NCBI RefSeq assembly: GCF_003461625.1
Contig: NZ_QTXL01000003.1
Coordinates: 248,001 to 312,000 of the forward strand
Length of the DNA: 64,000 bases
Direction: 5' to 3'
DNA from: Clostridium sp. AF15-31
Lineage (GTDB): Bacteria > Bacillota > Clostridia > Lachnospirales > Lachnospiraceae
The position numbers were made by a program, and so were the translations under genes. Below, piece after piece: positions 17,361 to 26,651 of this stretch (the stretch's first letter is position 1; every line of letters begins with the position of its first letter). The notes beneath the pieces were generated by a model. It did not search any database. It saw only the letters and a list, made by a program, of their open reading frames with translations, and was not told the DNA's origin.

Positions 17361-19349
17361 CTAATTATTGAAAATTACACGGGACATCTTCAAATTACAT
17401 TCTCTTGTATATCCATCATCATCATACAACTGATAACTACTTCCCGCATACCCTAGTAACTGCAGCTTCTTCGTATTAATATCCGCAACACACTCGGCAA
17501 AGTCAGCAAGAGGAATGCATTTTCCTTTCCGAATAAATAAAATCACTTCATTCAACGGTACTTCTACAAAATGATGTCCTTTTTTCATCTCGGTCTGTTC
17601 AATATCACCCTCAGCCTTGAAACGGACAAGCATCATATCCTCCGGCAGATAAACATATCTTCCGATTGCATTCTGTGTATATACCGGTGCGATCATGATC
17701 TCATTACCAAGCATAAGCTGGTCTTCTACATTTACCGCCATACGATCTTCCGGATATTCAAATGCAAGCGGTTTGAACATCATTTCATCATTTAAAGCAG
17801 CCTTCATATATTCACTGTAAATATATGGAAGCAACCGATAACGAACACCTATGATATGTCTGAAATCTTCAATCTGATCAAACTGATAGCACTCCTGCTC
17901 TCTTGTGCCAAGGCATGCATGATTACGCATCAGCGGTGTAAATACACCAAGTGCGAGCCATCTGAGCAAAAGATCTCTGGTCGTATTACAGCCAAATCCG
18001 CCCAGATCTGCTCCTGTATATAAGAAACCACACATATTTAATGATGGAAGCATTTTCAGATTCAATAGGATATGGGACCACCAGGATTTATTATCTCCGG
18101 TCCAGATACCGCCATAACGATGCATTCCGATATAAGATGATCTGGAAAACAACAGGCATCTTTTCTCCGGACAGATCTCTCGAAGTGCTTCACCTGCTGC
18201 CCGTGTCATATTATAACCGAAAAGGTTATGTACCTGATCATGACGCACCATCTTTCCATTCATATTATGATACATCGAAGCATAGTCTTTGGCATTATTA
18301 GCCAGATCTGCTACCATATCCCGAATCCCCCAGACATCATCCACGGATTCTTCTTTATCAATAAATTCCCGCATTGCCTCTTTTACTTCACAAACGCCTT
18401 CCGGTGTATAAAAAATTGCTGGTTCGTTCATATCATTCCAGAAGCCTTCAATCCCTGCATCTGTAAGAAGCTTATATTTCCCGCCAAACCATTTTCTCGC
18501 TTCCGGATTCAATACATCCGGAAAATGTGTGTATCCCGGCCATACAGCTGCAACAAAATCACTTCCGTCCTCTCTTTTACAGAAATAATTGTTTGCTACG
18601 CCTTCTTCATACACATCATATCCTTCTTCGATCTTCACTCCCGCATCAATAATCGGGATCAAGCGTATATTTTCTTTTTTCAACTCTTCTACATATTCAG
18701 AAAAATCACCAAATGCTTCATTTATCGTAAAGTCTTTATAATGATCCATATAATCGATATCCATGTATACCATGTCGATTGGAATATGATTCTCCCTGTA
18801 TTTCTTCACAACATAAGCAAAATCTTCCGGTGTCTTATAACCCCAACGGCTCTGTCCAAAACCGAAAGCAAACTTTGGAGCAATATAACTTTTTCCTATC
18901 ATTTGTCTGAATTGTTTTACAATATCATATATACTTTCGCCTGTGATCACATAAAGATCCAAATCTGCTTTATCGCAGAAAATATGAAGTTCATCCATCT
19001 TAGTATATCCGATATCAAATACCAGCGAAGACGGATAATCTATGTACAATCCAAATGTTCTCTCGCCGGATATAATAACAAAATTATGAGATGCATATAA
19101 AGAATAAACATCCTCATGATGATTCGGAATATCTGTATTATTGCTTATATATTTATATCCTCTTTTGTTGATTCCACGATTTGCTTCACCAAGTCCATAT
19201 ACTGCATCCTCTGCTTTCATATCATAAAGAAATGAAAAGCCATCATCCAGATTTACTGTTCCAACTTCAGGCATACCTTCCGATGCCTCAAATGACACAA
19301 CAACTGATTCTGTAAAAAACGGATTACCATATGTGTATTTTTTTATCAT
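17361..19349 (-). CDS. Glycoside hydrolase family 31 alpha-glucosidase
   Basis: A 662-residue cytoplasmic GH31 enzyme that would release alpha-linked glucose from oligosaccharides. The catalytic nucleophile region reads GFWNDMNEPAIF and the acid region RYGGIWTGDNKSWWSH; FGFGQSRWGYKTPED and DIDYMDHYKDFT are also family segments. No signal peptide is present. The ATG at 19349 is eight bases from GAGG; an ATG two codons earlier is only two bases from it. An AT-rich inverted repeat (GATAAT/ATTATC) upstream could be a regulator site. No sugar transporter adjoins it. Confidence 0.9.
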   Translation of the reverse strand: MIKKYTYGNPFFTESVVVSFEASEGMPEVGTVNLDDGFSFLYDMKAEDAVYGLGEANRGINKRGYKYISNNTDIPNHHEDVYSLYASHNFVIISGERTFGLYIDYPSSLVFDIGYTKMDELHIFCDKADLDLYVITGESIYDIVKQFRQMIGKSYIAPKFAFGFGQSRWGYKTPEDFAYVVKKYRENHIPIDMVYMDIDYMDHYKDFTINEAFGDFSEYVEELKKENIRLIPIIDAGVKIEEGYDVYEEGVANNYFCKREDGSDFVAAVWPGYTHFPDVLNPEARKWFGGKYKLLTDAGIEGFWNDMNEPAIFYTPEGVCEVKEAMREFIDKEESVDDVWGIRDMVADLANNAKDYASMYHNMNGKMVRHDQVHNLFGYNMTRAAGEALREICPEKRCLLFSRSSYIGMHRYGGIWTGDNKSWWSHILLNLKMLPSLNMCGFLYTGADLGGFGCNTTRDLLLRWLALGVFTPLMRNHACLGTREQECYQFDQIEDFRHIIGVRYRLLPYIYSEYMKAALNDEMMFKPLAFEYPEDRMAVNVEDQLMLGNEIMIAPVYTQNAIGRYVYLPEDMMLVRFKAEGDIEQTEMKKGHHFVEVPLNEVILFIRKGKCIPLADFAECVADINTKKLQLLGYAGSSYQLYDDDGYTRECNLKMSRVIFNN

Positions 19350-19501
19350 TCTCATTTCCTCTTTTCCTTTTTATTTGGTATATAATTTATTATACCTGAT
19401 AATGTTATTATATTATCTGTTCATCCGTTTTTCTTACATTATTTTTATAAATTTGTTGCACAATATTGACTTATTAATTTCTTCCCCTCGTCATCTTATA
19501 A

Positions 19502-19546
19502 CATAGAATGGCAGGTAATCTGTTATAGACTACCTGCCATCCTATG
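19502..19546 (-). terminator. Hairpin abutting the niaR stop codon
   Basis: ATGGCAGGTA (19508-19517) pairs with TACCTGCCAT (19531-19540), and the flanking CATAG/CTATG extends the stem. It starts right at the end of niaR (19547). No T-tract follows, so it may terminate weakly or protect the mRNA. Confidence 0.6.
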
Positions 19547-20095
19547 TCATTCACTTTTTTCCCAAAAATCAACCGGTTCGAAATCCAGCAGTTTCGCAAG
19601 AAAACCACATTCCTCCAGATCCTTCTGAATATTATCCAGGATATCTTCTGAATCTGCCTGCACCGTGTGATAATGGTAATTGTCGGTTATCTTAAGAAGC
19701 GGCGATGATTTTCCACTGCTCAAGGTCTTTACATATTCATAAATATCTTTTCTGGTTTTTATGTTCATCGGAGCTTTTACAACTCCATAAATCTTATGAT
19801 ATACAAATACATCCAGAATCCTGCCGCCATTATCTACGATGATCTGCAATTCTTTCTCTATCTCTTCCGCAGTATGACGCACCTTGAATATTCGTTCACA
19901 TTTTCCCGGCTTTAATAACACATATCCCCGGTTTGTTGAAACAATATTATTGTCAGCCGCACGAAGCAGGGCAATATCCTGTACGATCACCTGCCTACTC
20001 ACACTGAGTTGCTTCGCCATCTCCGCCCCCGCAATCGGCTCTTTACTCTTCGCAAGCATCGACAACAGTTTTTCCCGTCTTTCAACTCCTGTCAT
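19547..20095 (-). CDS. niaR: NiaR-type repressor of NAD synthesis
   Basis: NiaR (YrxA) represses NAD genes when nicotinate is present. The 182-residue protein has an HTH_11 domain at about 5-60 (VSRQVIVQDIALLR) and a 3H domain at about 75-170 with conserved histidines (VRHTAEEIEKEL, VYHKIYG, DNYHYHTV). The start at 20095 lies six bases after GGGAGG; an ATG nine codons earlier has no site. It is the last gene of nadB-nadC-niaR, so it probably controls its own operon. Confidence 0.9.
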   Translation of the reverse strand: MTGVERREKLLSMLAKSKEPIAGAEMAKQLSVSRQVIVQDIALLRAADNNIVSTNRGYVLLKPGKCERIFKVRHTAEEIEKELQIIVDNGGRILDVFVYHKIYGVVKAPMNIKTRKDIYEYVKTLSSGKSSPLLKITDNYHYHTVQADSEDILDNIQKDLEECGFLAKLLDFEPVDFWEKSE

Positions 20096-20193
20096 GTTCT
20101 TCCTCCCAATCTTATCATCCATTAGCCCATTCTATTTCTCATATAAACCTTCCCTGCACCCAAAGGCACCAGAAATTTTGTTACAATATTCAG

Positions 20194-21048
20194 TTAGATT
20201 CTATGAAGATTTTTCAGAGAAATATCCATGATCGGAGCGGAATGTGTCAGGGCTCCACTTGATATATAATCAACACCAAGGTTCTTCAAGCGCTCGATAT
20301 TTTCTGCTGTTACATTACCTGATACCTCGATCTCTGCCTTGCCATCAATGATGCCGATCGCTTCTTTTAACATTTCATCTGACATATTATCCAGCATGAT
20401 AATATCCGCTCCGGCTTCAACAGCCTCCTTTACCATATCCAGATTCTCAACCTCGACTTCGATCTTTCTGACAAACGGTGCATATTCCTTTGCCATACGG
20501 ATTGCCTCTTTCACTCCGCCTGCCGCGCCTATATGGTTATCCTTCAGAAGGACTCCGTCCGAAAGATTATATCTGTGATTATGCCCACCGCCGACACGAA
20601 CTGCATATTTTTCAAAAATACGATTATTCGGGGTTGTCTTTCTGGTATCAAGCAACTGGATCTTGCTTCCTGCAAGAAGTCCTGCAACCTTATATGTGTA
20701 CGTAGCAATACCGCTCATCCTCTGCAGATAATTCAGTGCTGTCCGTTCTCCCGATAACAATACACGGATATCCCCGGTTACAACTCCCATCAACTGTCCT
20801 GCCTTTACCTCATCGCCATCCTTGCAGTAGAGTTCTGTCACGGTTGTATCATCTAATAATTCAAATACTCTCTTAAACACCTGTAAACCACAGATGATTC
20901 CATCCTGCTTGCAGATTAACTCTACCTTTCCCATGCATGCCTCTGGCATAACGGAATTTGTTGATACATCTTCACTTGCAATATCTTCTTTTAATGCTCC
21001 AAGAATAAATGGATCTACATTTAATTTTAAAGTAATCTGATCGTACAT
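20194..21048 (-). CDS. nadC: Nicotinate-nucleotide pyrophosphorylase (carboxylating)
   Basis: NadC turns quinolinate and PRPP into nicotinate mononucleotide. The 284-residue protein has ALKEDIASEDVSTN at the start, then LLDTRKTTPNNRIFEKYAV, GGGHNHRYNLSDGVLLKDNH and the terminal GVDYISSGALTHS. CAGGAGG lies seven bases before the chosen ATG. A longer frame would overlap nadB and is rejected. It follows nadB by 22 bases. Confidence 0.94.
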   Translation of the reverse strand: MYDQITLKLNVDPFILGALKEDIASEDVSTNSVMPEACMGKVELICKQDGIICGLQVFKRVFELLDDTTVTELYCKDGDEVKAGQLMGVVTGDIRVLLSGERTALNYLQRMSGIATYTYKVAGLLAGSKIQLLDTRKTTPNNRIFEKYAVRVGGGHNHRYNLSDGVLLKDNHIGAAGGVKEAIRMAKEYAPFVRKIEVEVENLDMVKEAVEAGADIIMLDNMSDEMLKEAIGIIDGKAEIEVSGNVTAENIERLKNLGVDYISSGALTHSAPIMDISLKNLHRI

Positions 21049-21070
21049 AATATCCTCCTGAATGATTTTT

Positions 21071-22372
21071 CTATGCTTCCTGTCTGTGCAGGTCTTCTTC
21101 GTTTTCCCTTGCAATCTCAGCCTTAAGCAGTGCCTTATATTCTGTTGCCAGCTTCTTCTTATCTGTATAATCGTCCTCTCTGTAAGAGATTTCTTCTATC
21201 TTTGTCCGATCGAACTGCTCAGTCATTTCCTTTGCGGCCCGCTTGGCAAATACCAGGCTCTCAAGAAGTGAATTACTTGCCAGTCGATTCTTGCCATGAA
21301 CTCCGTTACATGCAGTCTCTCCGATCGCATATAACTGATCCATCGATGTCTTACTGGACAAATCCACCTTGATACCGCCCATGAAATAATGCTGTGCCGG
21401 CACAACCGGTATGCATTCTGTATACACATCATATCCCATTTCTTTGCAATGCTCAACGATATTCGGGAAATGTTCTTCTAATTCTTTTCTATCAATCACA
21501 GTCATATCTTCCCAGACATAATCTGTCCCGTCCTTCTCCATCTGTTTGCGAATCTCGATTGTCAGCAGATCTCTCGGAAGAAGTTCATTTACAAACCGCT
21601 CATGATTCTTGTTATAGAGCAGCGCCCCCTCGCCACGAACCGATTCCGAGATCAGAAAACTCCTGTCCTCCGGCTCTTTGCTGTATAAGGTTGTCGGATG
21701 AATCTGGACATAGTTCACATGCTCTGTCTCAATCCCATGCTTTAATGCGATCGCAACGGCATCTCCGGTCAGGTGTCTGAAATTAGTCGAATGTCTGTAA
21801 ATACCACCAATTCCCCCACAAGCAAGCATGGTATAGTTTGCCATGATCGGGAAGATCTTATTCTCCGCATCCCTTGCCACCACACCGTAACAGCAATTAT
21901 CCTTACACAGGATATCCACCATGGTTACATGTTCGTAGATCGTCACATTCGAAAGCTTCTCTACATTGCGGAGCAGGGTACTTGTGATCTCTTTTCCTGT
22001 TACATCCTCATGAAAAATGATACGGTGATGGCTATGTGCTCCTTCCTTTGTATAGCTGAAACTGCCATCCGGCTCCCGATGGAAATCCGCTCCATACTTT
22101 ACAAGATCGTTTACAACATCGACCGATGAACGTATCATGACTTCTACACTCTTTGGATTATTCTCATAATGTCCCGCCTTCATGGTGTCTTCAAAATAAC
22201 TGTCATAGTCATCTTCTGATTTCAGCATACACATGCCACCCTGTGCCAGGAAGGAATCACTGTGTTCTACGATATCCTTTGTTATGATCGTTATCTGTTT
22301 ATCACTGGGGAGATTCAATGCAGCATATAAACCTGCGCATCCACTTCCAACAATTAAAATATCTGTCTTCAT
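21071..22372 (-). CDS. nadB: L-aspartate oxidase, short form
   Basis: NadB oxidises L-aspartate to iminoaspartate, which NadA turns into quinolinate. Residues 1-30 hold the FAD motif VGSGCAGLYAAL; the active-site region shows LAQGGMC, EGAHSHHRI and the MGGIKVD segment. At 433 residues it lacks most of the C-terminal helical domain of the E. coli enzyme (about 540), as other clostridial forms do. It is first in nadB-nadC-niaR. NadA, the usual partner, is not in this window. Confidence 0.92.
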   Translation of the reverse strand: MKTDILIVGSGCAGLYAALNLPSDKQITIITKDIVEHSDSFLAQGGMCMLKSEDDYDSYFEDTMKAGHYENNPKSVEVMIRSSVDVVNDLVKYGADFHREPDGSFSYTKEGAHSHHRIIFHEDVTGKEITSTLLRNVEKLSNVTIYEHVTMVDILCKDNCCYGVVARDAENKIFPIMANYTMLACGGIGGIYRHSTNFRHLTGDAVAIALKHGIETEHVNYVQIHPTTLYSKEPEDRSFLISESVRGEGALLYNKNHERFVNELLPRDLLTIEIRKQMEKDGTDYVWEDMTVIDRKELEEHFPNIVEHCKEMGYDVYTECIPVVPAQHYFMGGIKVDLSSKTSMDQLYAIGETACNGVHGKNRLASNSLLESLVFAKRAAKEMTEQFDRTKIEEISYREDDYTDKKKLATEYKALLKAEIARENEEDLHRQEA

Positions 22373-22428
22373 ATTGTTTCTCCAACTGTATTTATTTGTT
22401 TCTTCTTATTATAAAAAAGCGTTGCCTT

Positions 22429-22457
22429 AGTATACCACGTTCTGTTGCACATGACAA
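22429..22457 (-). promoter_or_regulatory. Promoter of nadB-nadC-niaR
   Basis: On the minus strand -35 TTGTCA (22452-22457), 17 bases, -10 TATACT (22429-22434), 57 bases before the nadB start. Just upstream, 22478-22489 holds TACATGTGTCTT, which resembles the ACA-GTGTC core I recall for NiaR sites; this part is weak. Confidence 0.6.
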
Positions 22458-22496
22458 TATAGTATTTTACATCACTTTACATGTGTCTTGTCAGCA

Positions 22497-22650
22497 GATA
22501 AAATGAAAGACAGCATTGCTTATTATTCCGTAAGACGTTCGCACTCTATTTTAACGCAACGGTGCTAAGCTCCTCGCCTATGGCGACTCACTAAGAACCG
22601 GCGTTAAAAAGGCTTACTTCATAATAATAATGCTGTCTTCCATTTTTATC
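22497..22650. repeat. Nested hairpin element C
   Basis: An imperfect 38-bp inverted repeat (22497-22534 and 22613-22650, both containing AGACAGCATT or its complement) encloses a second one, TTTTAACGC/GCGTTAAAA (22549-22557 and 22601-22609), and an apical CGCC-tat-GGCG. The whole 154-bp unit can fold into one long stem. It codes for nothing and lies between the nadB promoter and the next gene's terminator. The design is like that of the pair near 37.5-38.1 kb but the core sequence differs. Bases 22651-22820 beside it are AT-rich and show nothing. Confidence 0.7.
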
Positions 22651-22820
22651 CAAACACCAATATCCGGAAATGGCTTGCTTCATAAAGTACATATACTCCA
22701 ATGCCAAATCTCACTTCTCATTTTTGATCTAAACATTGATATCTTGATCTATTATTTCTCCCTTTTCCACAAAATTTCCACTAACTACAAATGAAAACTT
22801 TTCATATATCTTTTTAGATA

Positions 22821-22871
22821 AAAATAACCGAATTAGCTCTTTATAATTCAAAAAACTAATCCGGTTATTTT
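22821..22871 (-). terminator. Terminator after the acidic membrane protein gene
   Basis: AAATAACCG-ATTAG pairs with CTAAT-CCGGTTATTTT across 18 bases, 30 bases after the stop at 22901. The stem ends in A/T runs on both sides. Confidence 0.8.
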
Positions 22872-22900
22872 ACTCACTTTGATTCAGCTCAAATTTTTGA

Positions 22901-23197
22901 TTATTCAGCGTCTGCTACAGGCTCTGCTGCCGGTGCTTCTGCTGTCTCGGCAGGCTGCTCTGCCGGTGCTTCTTCCTCGTCATCATCGTCATCATCGAAG
23001 AAGTCGTCATCAAAATCATCATCAAAATCATCATCAAAATCATCAAGAAAATCAGGTGTCAGGTATGAATATACTGCATATGCAATACCTGCGATCGCTG
23101 CTACTGCACCGATAATCGCAAGGATCACAAATACAACACCTTTTGCCTTTTCTTCTGTTGGTTCGCTTTTTACTAAGATTACATCATTATTTTTCAT
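22901..23197 (-). CDS. Small acidic single-pass membrane protein
   Basis: A 98-residue protein of unknown function. Residues 19-46 form one hydrophobic helix, with a basic stretch (KSEPTEEKAK) before it. The remainder is almost only Asp, Glu, Ala and Pro: (F)DDD is repeated four times (residues about 51-65), then an Ala/Glu/Pro tail. The Asp repeat comes from a 12-bp DNA repeat. AAAGGGTGG precedes the start. It has its own terminator and seems monocistronic. A charged surface or metal-binding tail is a guess. Confidence 0.75.
   Translation of the reverse strand: MKNNDVILVKSEPTEEKAKGVVFVILAIIGAVAAIAGIAYAVYSYLTPDFLDDFDDDFDDDFDDDFFDDDDDDEEEAPAEQPAETAEAPAAEPVADAE
23005..23052. repeat. 12-bp tandem repeat encoding Asp-Phe blocks
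   Basis: About four copies of ATCATCAAAATC on the plus strand encode the DDFD blocks of the small acidic protein. The copies remain in frame. Confidence 0.8.
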
Positions 23198-23293
23198 TAT
23201 AAACTACCACCCTTTCATTTAGTTTCTGTATGCCGTCATTATAGCATACTCTTTTTTCTATTTCTATATTATCTTGGAATTATTATAATTTCT

Positions 23294-25639
23294 TTATTCT
23301 TCCAAACGCTTTAATTTTGCAAAGGAAGCAAACATTTTTCTTGTACCGCCACGATCAAAATCTACCGTCACCTCATAATCTCTGCCGCCCTTTACAAGCT
23401 GCGTTACAGTTCCATTTCCAAATTTCATATGACGCACCCGATCACCTTCTCCATAGTCGAGAACCAGTTCCCGGTTCACGGTAAATTCTTTGCCAAATGA
23501 TGGTTTGGTCGATGGTATTATACTGATCGGCTCTTTCTTTGCCTTACTGTAGCTGCTGTATGGATTCGATGAAGAATATCCGGAACCCGTTTGCGACGAT
23601 CTTCCATGATATGAGCCTTTTCCATATCCTGACTGCCCGCTGCTACCATACCTATTTCCGGTATATCCGGTGTCTGCAAACTGCCGTTCTTCCATCCGTT
23701 TTACATGCCTTGTAATATCACCGGAATCCTGGAACAGCAGCGGCGGAATCTCTTTAATAAATCTGGAGATGTCATTGCAGTTTCTACTTCCATGCAGCAT
23801 ACGGTTTCTTGCACAGGACAGATATAGCTTCTTCATCGCTCTTGTAATTCCTACATAGCAAAGTCTGCGTTCTTCTTCCAGCGCATCTTCATCATCCGAA
23901 TTGATCGCCATCGCACTTGGGAAGATTCGCTCTTCCATGCCACATAAGAATACATATGGGAACTCCAGTCCCTTTGAACCATGGATCGTCATTAATTTAA
24001 CCATATTATCATCATCGGACATTTTATCGGTCTCCGAAACCAGCGCGATATCCTCCAGAAAATCTGCCAGTGTTGCTTCCTCATAATCGGTTTCAAACTG
24101 AACCACACGGTTTCTTAACTCATCGATATTCTCAAGTCTAGCCATCGATTCATCCGTGTGCTCCGCTATCAGTTCATCTTCATATCCGGTATCCTCCAGA
24201 ATACGGTCAAATAATGTACTGAGTGGTTCCTGCTCCTCTATTATCCCCCGAAATCCATCGATCAATTCCACAAAGCCGGAAATTTTTGCAACCGAACGCT
24301 GTAATCCCGGAACTTGCTCTATGATCTGCATGGCTTCCATCAGTGTCATATCATTTGCAGCGGCAAATGCGGCCACCTTATCAACGGTAGCATCACCGAT
24401 TCCACGCTTTGGTACATTGATGATTCGTCTGAGATAGGTATCGTCTGTAGAGTTATTTACAACCTTCAGATATGCCATTATATCTTTAATTTCTTTTCGT
24501 TCATAGAAATTCTGACCACCGTAGACCCGATGTGGTATTCCTCGCATAACCAGCTTCTCACCAAGGATACGAGACTGTGCATTCGTACGATATAGTAAAG
24601 CAATGTCTTTATACTGTGCACCATTTGCTGTCAGACGGATGATCTCATTTACAACACGATCCGCCTCCATGTATTCATCCTCACTCTGATTAAATACAAG
24701 CTTCTCGCCATCTCCCTGATCTGTCCAGAGGGCTTTATCCTTTCTTCCTTCGTTATGCTTGATCACCGCATTTGCAGCCGCCAGAATATTTCCACAGGAA
24801 CGATAATTCTGTTCCAGCTTCACGACCTTCGCATCCGGATATTCCTTTTCAAAATTCAAAATATTCGTAATATTGGCACCACGGAATTTGTAGATTGACT
24901 GGTCATCATCACCAACGACACAAAGGTTTCTGTATTTGGAAGCAAGCTGCTTCACCATCAGAAACTGTATGTGGTTTGTATCCTGATACTCATCCACCAT
25001 AATATAACGAAATCTGTCCTGATATAATTCCAGTACATCCGGATTATGTTCAAACAGCTCAACCACCTTGTAGATCAGATCATCAAAATCAAATGCATTG
25101 AATTTACGGAGTCGCTTCATATACTCGGAATATACGGTTGCCGTCTGTGTCTTCACAAAATCTGTCGCATTCATCTTCGCATACTGATCCGGTGAAATAT
25201 ACCGCTCCTTTGCATTTGATATCTCTGCCAGGAACATCTTCTCCGGATACTTCTTCGGATCGATCTTCAATTCCTTCAGAATATTCTTGACCGCAGATTT
25301 CTGGTCATCCGAATCATAGATATTAAAATTTGTTGCATAACCGAGCCTGTCTGAAAACCGTCGCAGAATCCGTACACATAACGAATGAAAGGTGCTGACC
25401 CATACTCGTTCAGCACCCTCTCCAACAATGTTATTTACTCTGTCTCTCATTTCGGCTGCGGCTTTATTTGTAAATGTTATCGCAAGAATATTATATGGAT
25501 TCACTCCGATCTCATCCATCAGATACGCTACCCGGTGGGTGATTACTCTGGTCTTTCCTGATCCGGCACCTGCCAGTATCAGAAGCGGTCCATCGACATG
25601 TCTGCATGCCAAATCCTGCATGTCATTTAATCCAGCCAT
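23294..25639 (-). CDS. pcrA: ATP-dependent DNA helicase PcrA (UvrD family)
   Basis: PcrA is a 3'-5' superfamily 1A helicase for repair and plasmid replication. The 781-residue protein has Walker A AGAGSGKT near 22-29, ITFTNKAAAEM, DEYQDTN near 220, VGDDDQSIYKFRGA, LEQNYRS, TIHGSKGLEF and YVGITRA. A Gly/Ser/Tyr-rich linker (about 650-700) precedes a C-terminal Tudor-like end (VRHMKFGNGTV), as in Bacillus PcrA. AAAGGAG precedes the start. Confidence 0.95.
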   Translation of the reverse strand: MAGLNDMQDLACRHVDGPLLILAGAGSGKTRVITHRVAYLMDEIGVNPYNILAITFTNKAAAEMRDRVNNIVGEGAERVWVSTFHSLCVRILRRFSDRLGYATNFNIYDSDDQKSAVKNILKELKIDPKKYPEKMFLAEISNAKERYISPDQYAKMNATDFVKTQTATVYSEYMKRLRKFNAFDFDDLIYKVVELFEHNPDVLELYQDRFRYIMVDEYQDTNHIQFLMVKQLASKYRNLCVVGDDDQSIYKFRGANITNILNFEKEYPDAKVVKLEQNYRSCGNILAAANAVIKHNEGRKDKALWTDQGDGEKLVFNQSEDEYMEADRVVNEIIRLTANGAQYKDIALLYRTNAQSRILGEKLVMRGIPHRVYGGQNFYERKEIKDIMAYLKVVNNSTDDTYLRRIINVPKRGIGDATVDKVAAFAAANDMTLMEAMQIIEQVPGLQRSVAKISGFVELIDGFRGIIEEQEPLSTLFDRILEDTGYEDELIAEHTDESMARLENIDELRNRVVQFETDYEEATLADFLEDIALVSETDKMSDDDNMVKLMTIHGSKGLEFPYVFLCGMEERIFPSAMAINSDDEDALEEERRLCYVGITRAMKKLYLSCARNRMLHGSRNCNDISRFIKEIPPLLFQDSGDITRHVKRMEERQFADTGYTGNRYGSSGQSGYGKGSYHGRSSQTGSGYSSSNPYSSYSKAKKEPISIIPSTKPSFGKEFTVNRELVLDYGEGDRVRHMKFGNGTVTQLVKGGRDYEVTVDFDRGGTRKMFASFAKLKRLEE

Positions 25640-25654
25640 CGCTTTTGTACTCCT

Positions 25655-26641
25655 TTATATCAGCTTTGTTCCGCAGTTACCACAGAACTTTGCTCCATTT
25701 GTAGGGGTTCCGCAGTTCGGGCAGAACTTAGGAGCCGTACCATTTCCGGTTGGAGCTGCCTGCTGATTCATCTGTCCGTTCATGTTGTTCTGCAGATTAC
25801 CGGTCATCTGATTTGCCATCATCATACCCATCTGCATTCCCATCATACCGCTGGCAACATCTGCCATATTGGTTCCACCTTTTCCGTTGGAATTTGCAAG
25901 TGCATCTACCATCTTCACCTGCTGGAACCGTCCCATGTCACCAAGCATCGTATACTCAGCAGCCTGATCTGCACGTTTTGATATATTCTCAGGATATGTA
26001 AATTCGCTGATTCTGAAATCTGTCATGGTCAGACCGATCTTGATCAGTTCCATATCCAGATCTTCTAAAATACCCTTCGCAATATCCGTTGCATTTGCCA
26101 TCAGATTGAATACGTCACCGCCGACCTTTGTGATCCATTTGATCAACAGTCCATCTAAGATTCCCTTAATACGGTCTCTGACATCATCCACTGTAAAGAT
26201 TGCCTTTACCCCGGCGATTCTCTCGATCAACACATTGTAATCATCGATCTTGAATGAAAACTTACCATTTGACCGTACCGGAAGTCCGCCCGGAAGTCCC
26301 GGAGCCTGTAAACGGATCGGTGAACTGGTTCCCCAGTTACAGGTAAACTCTTTCGTATTGATGAACAGAACCTCTGCACGAAGTCCTGAGTTGAAACCAA
26401 ACTTAAATCCCTTTAATGTAGAAAGGAATGGAATGATATCCGAATCAATCGTATAACTTCCTGATTCTGTGAAGATACCTTCTACCGCACCGTTATACAG
26501 GAAGATTGCATCCTGTCCCGGTTTAATGATAAGTCTGGAATCTTTCTTTATCTCTCGATTTGTCCATTTCCAGAAGAGCAAGTCATCTCTGTATTCTTCC
26601 CACTCAACTACATTGGCAAACTGATTTGAAAATAATCCCAT
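25655..26641 (-). CDS. SPFH-domain protein with C-terminal zinc ribbon
   Basis: A 328-residue protein of the YdjI/virion-core SPFH type. The SPFH-like core spans about residues 20-235, then a Met/Asn/Gln-rich stretch (GMMGMQMGMMMANQM), then a zinc ribbon with CPNCG and CGNCG. It starts 11 bases after pspA stops, with AGGAGG. In Bacillus, a PspA homologue is encoded beside such a protein in ydjFGHI, so the two probably act together at the membrane under stress. No membrane helix is visible. Confidence 0.85.
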   Translation of the reverse strand: MGLFSNQFANVVEWEEYRDDLLFWKWTNREIKKDSRLIIKPGQDAIFLYNGAVEGIFTESGSYTIDSDIIPFLSTLKGFKFGFNSGLRAEVLFINTKEFTCNWGTSSPIRLQAPGLPGGLPVRSNGKFSFKIDDYNVLIERIAGVKAIFTVDDVRDRIKGILDGLLIKWITKVGGDVFNLMANATDIAKGILEDLDMELIKIGLTMTDFRISEFTYPENISKRADQAAEYTMLGDMGRFQQVKMVDALANSNGKGGTNMADVASGMMGMQMGMMMANQMTGNLQNNMNGQMNQQAAPTGNGTAPKFCPNCGTPTNGAKFCGNCGTKLI

Positions 26642-26651
26642 CTGTTTCCTC

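Noticed and set aside
18228..19100. Plus-strand open frame of 290 codons opposite the GH31 gene
   Set aside because: Antisense shadow of a clearly recognised enzyme; Phe/Ile/Tyr/His-rich translation.
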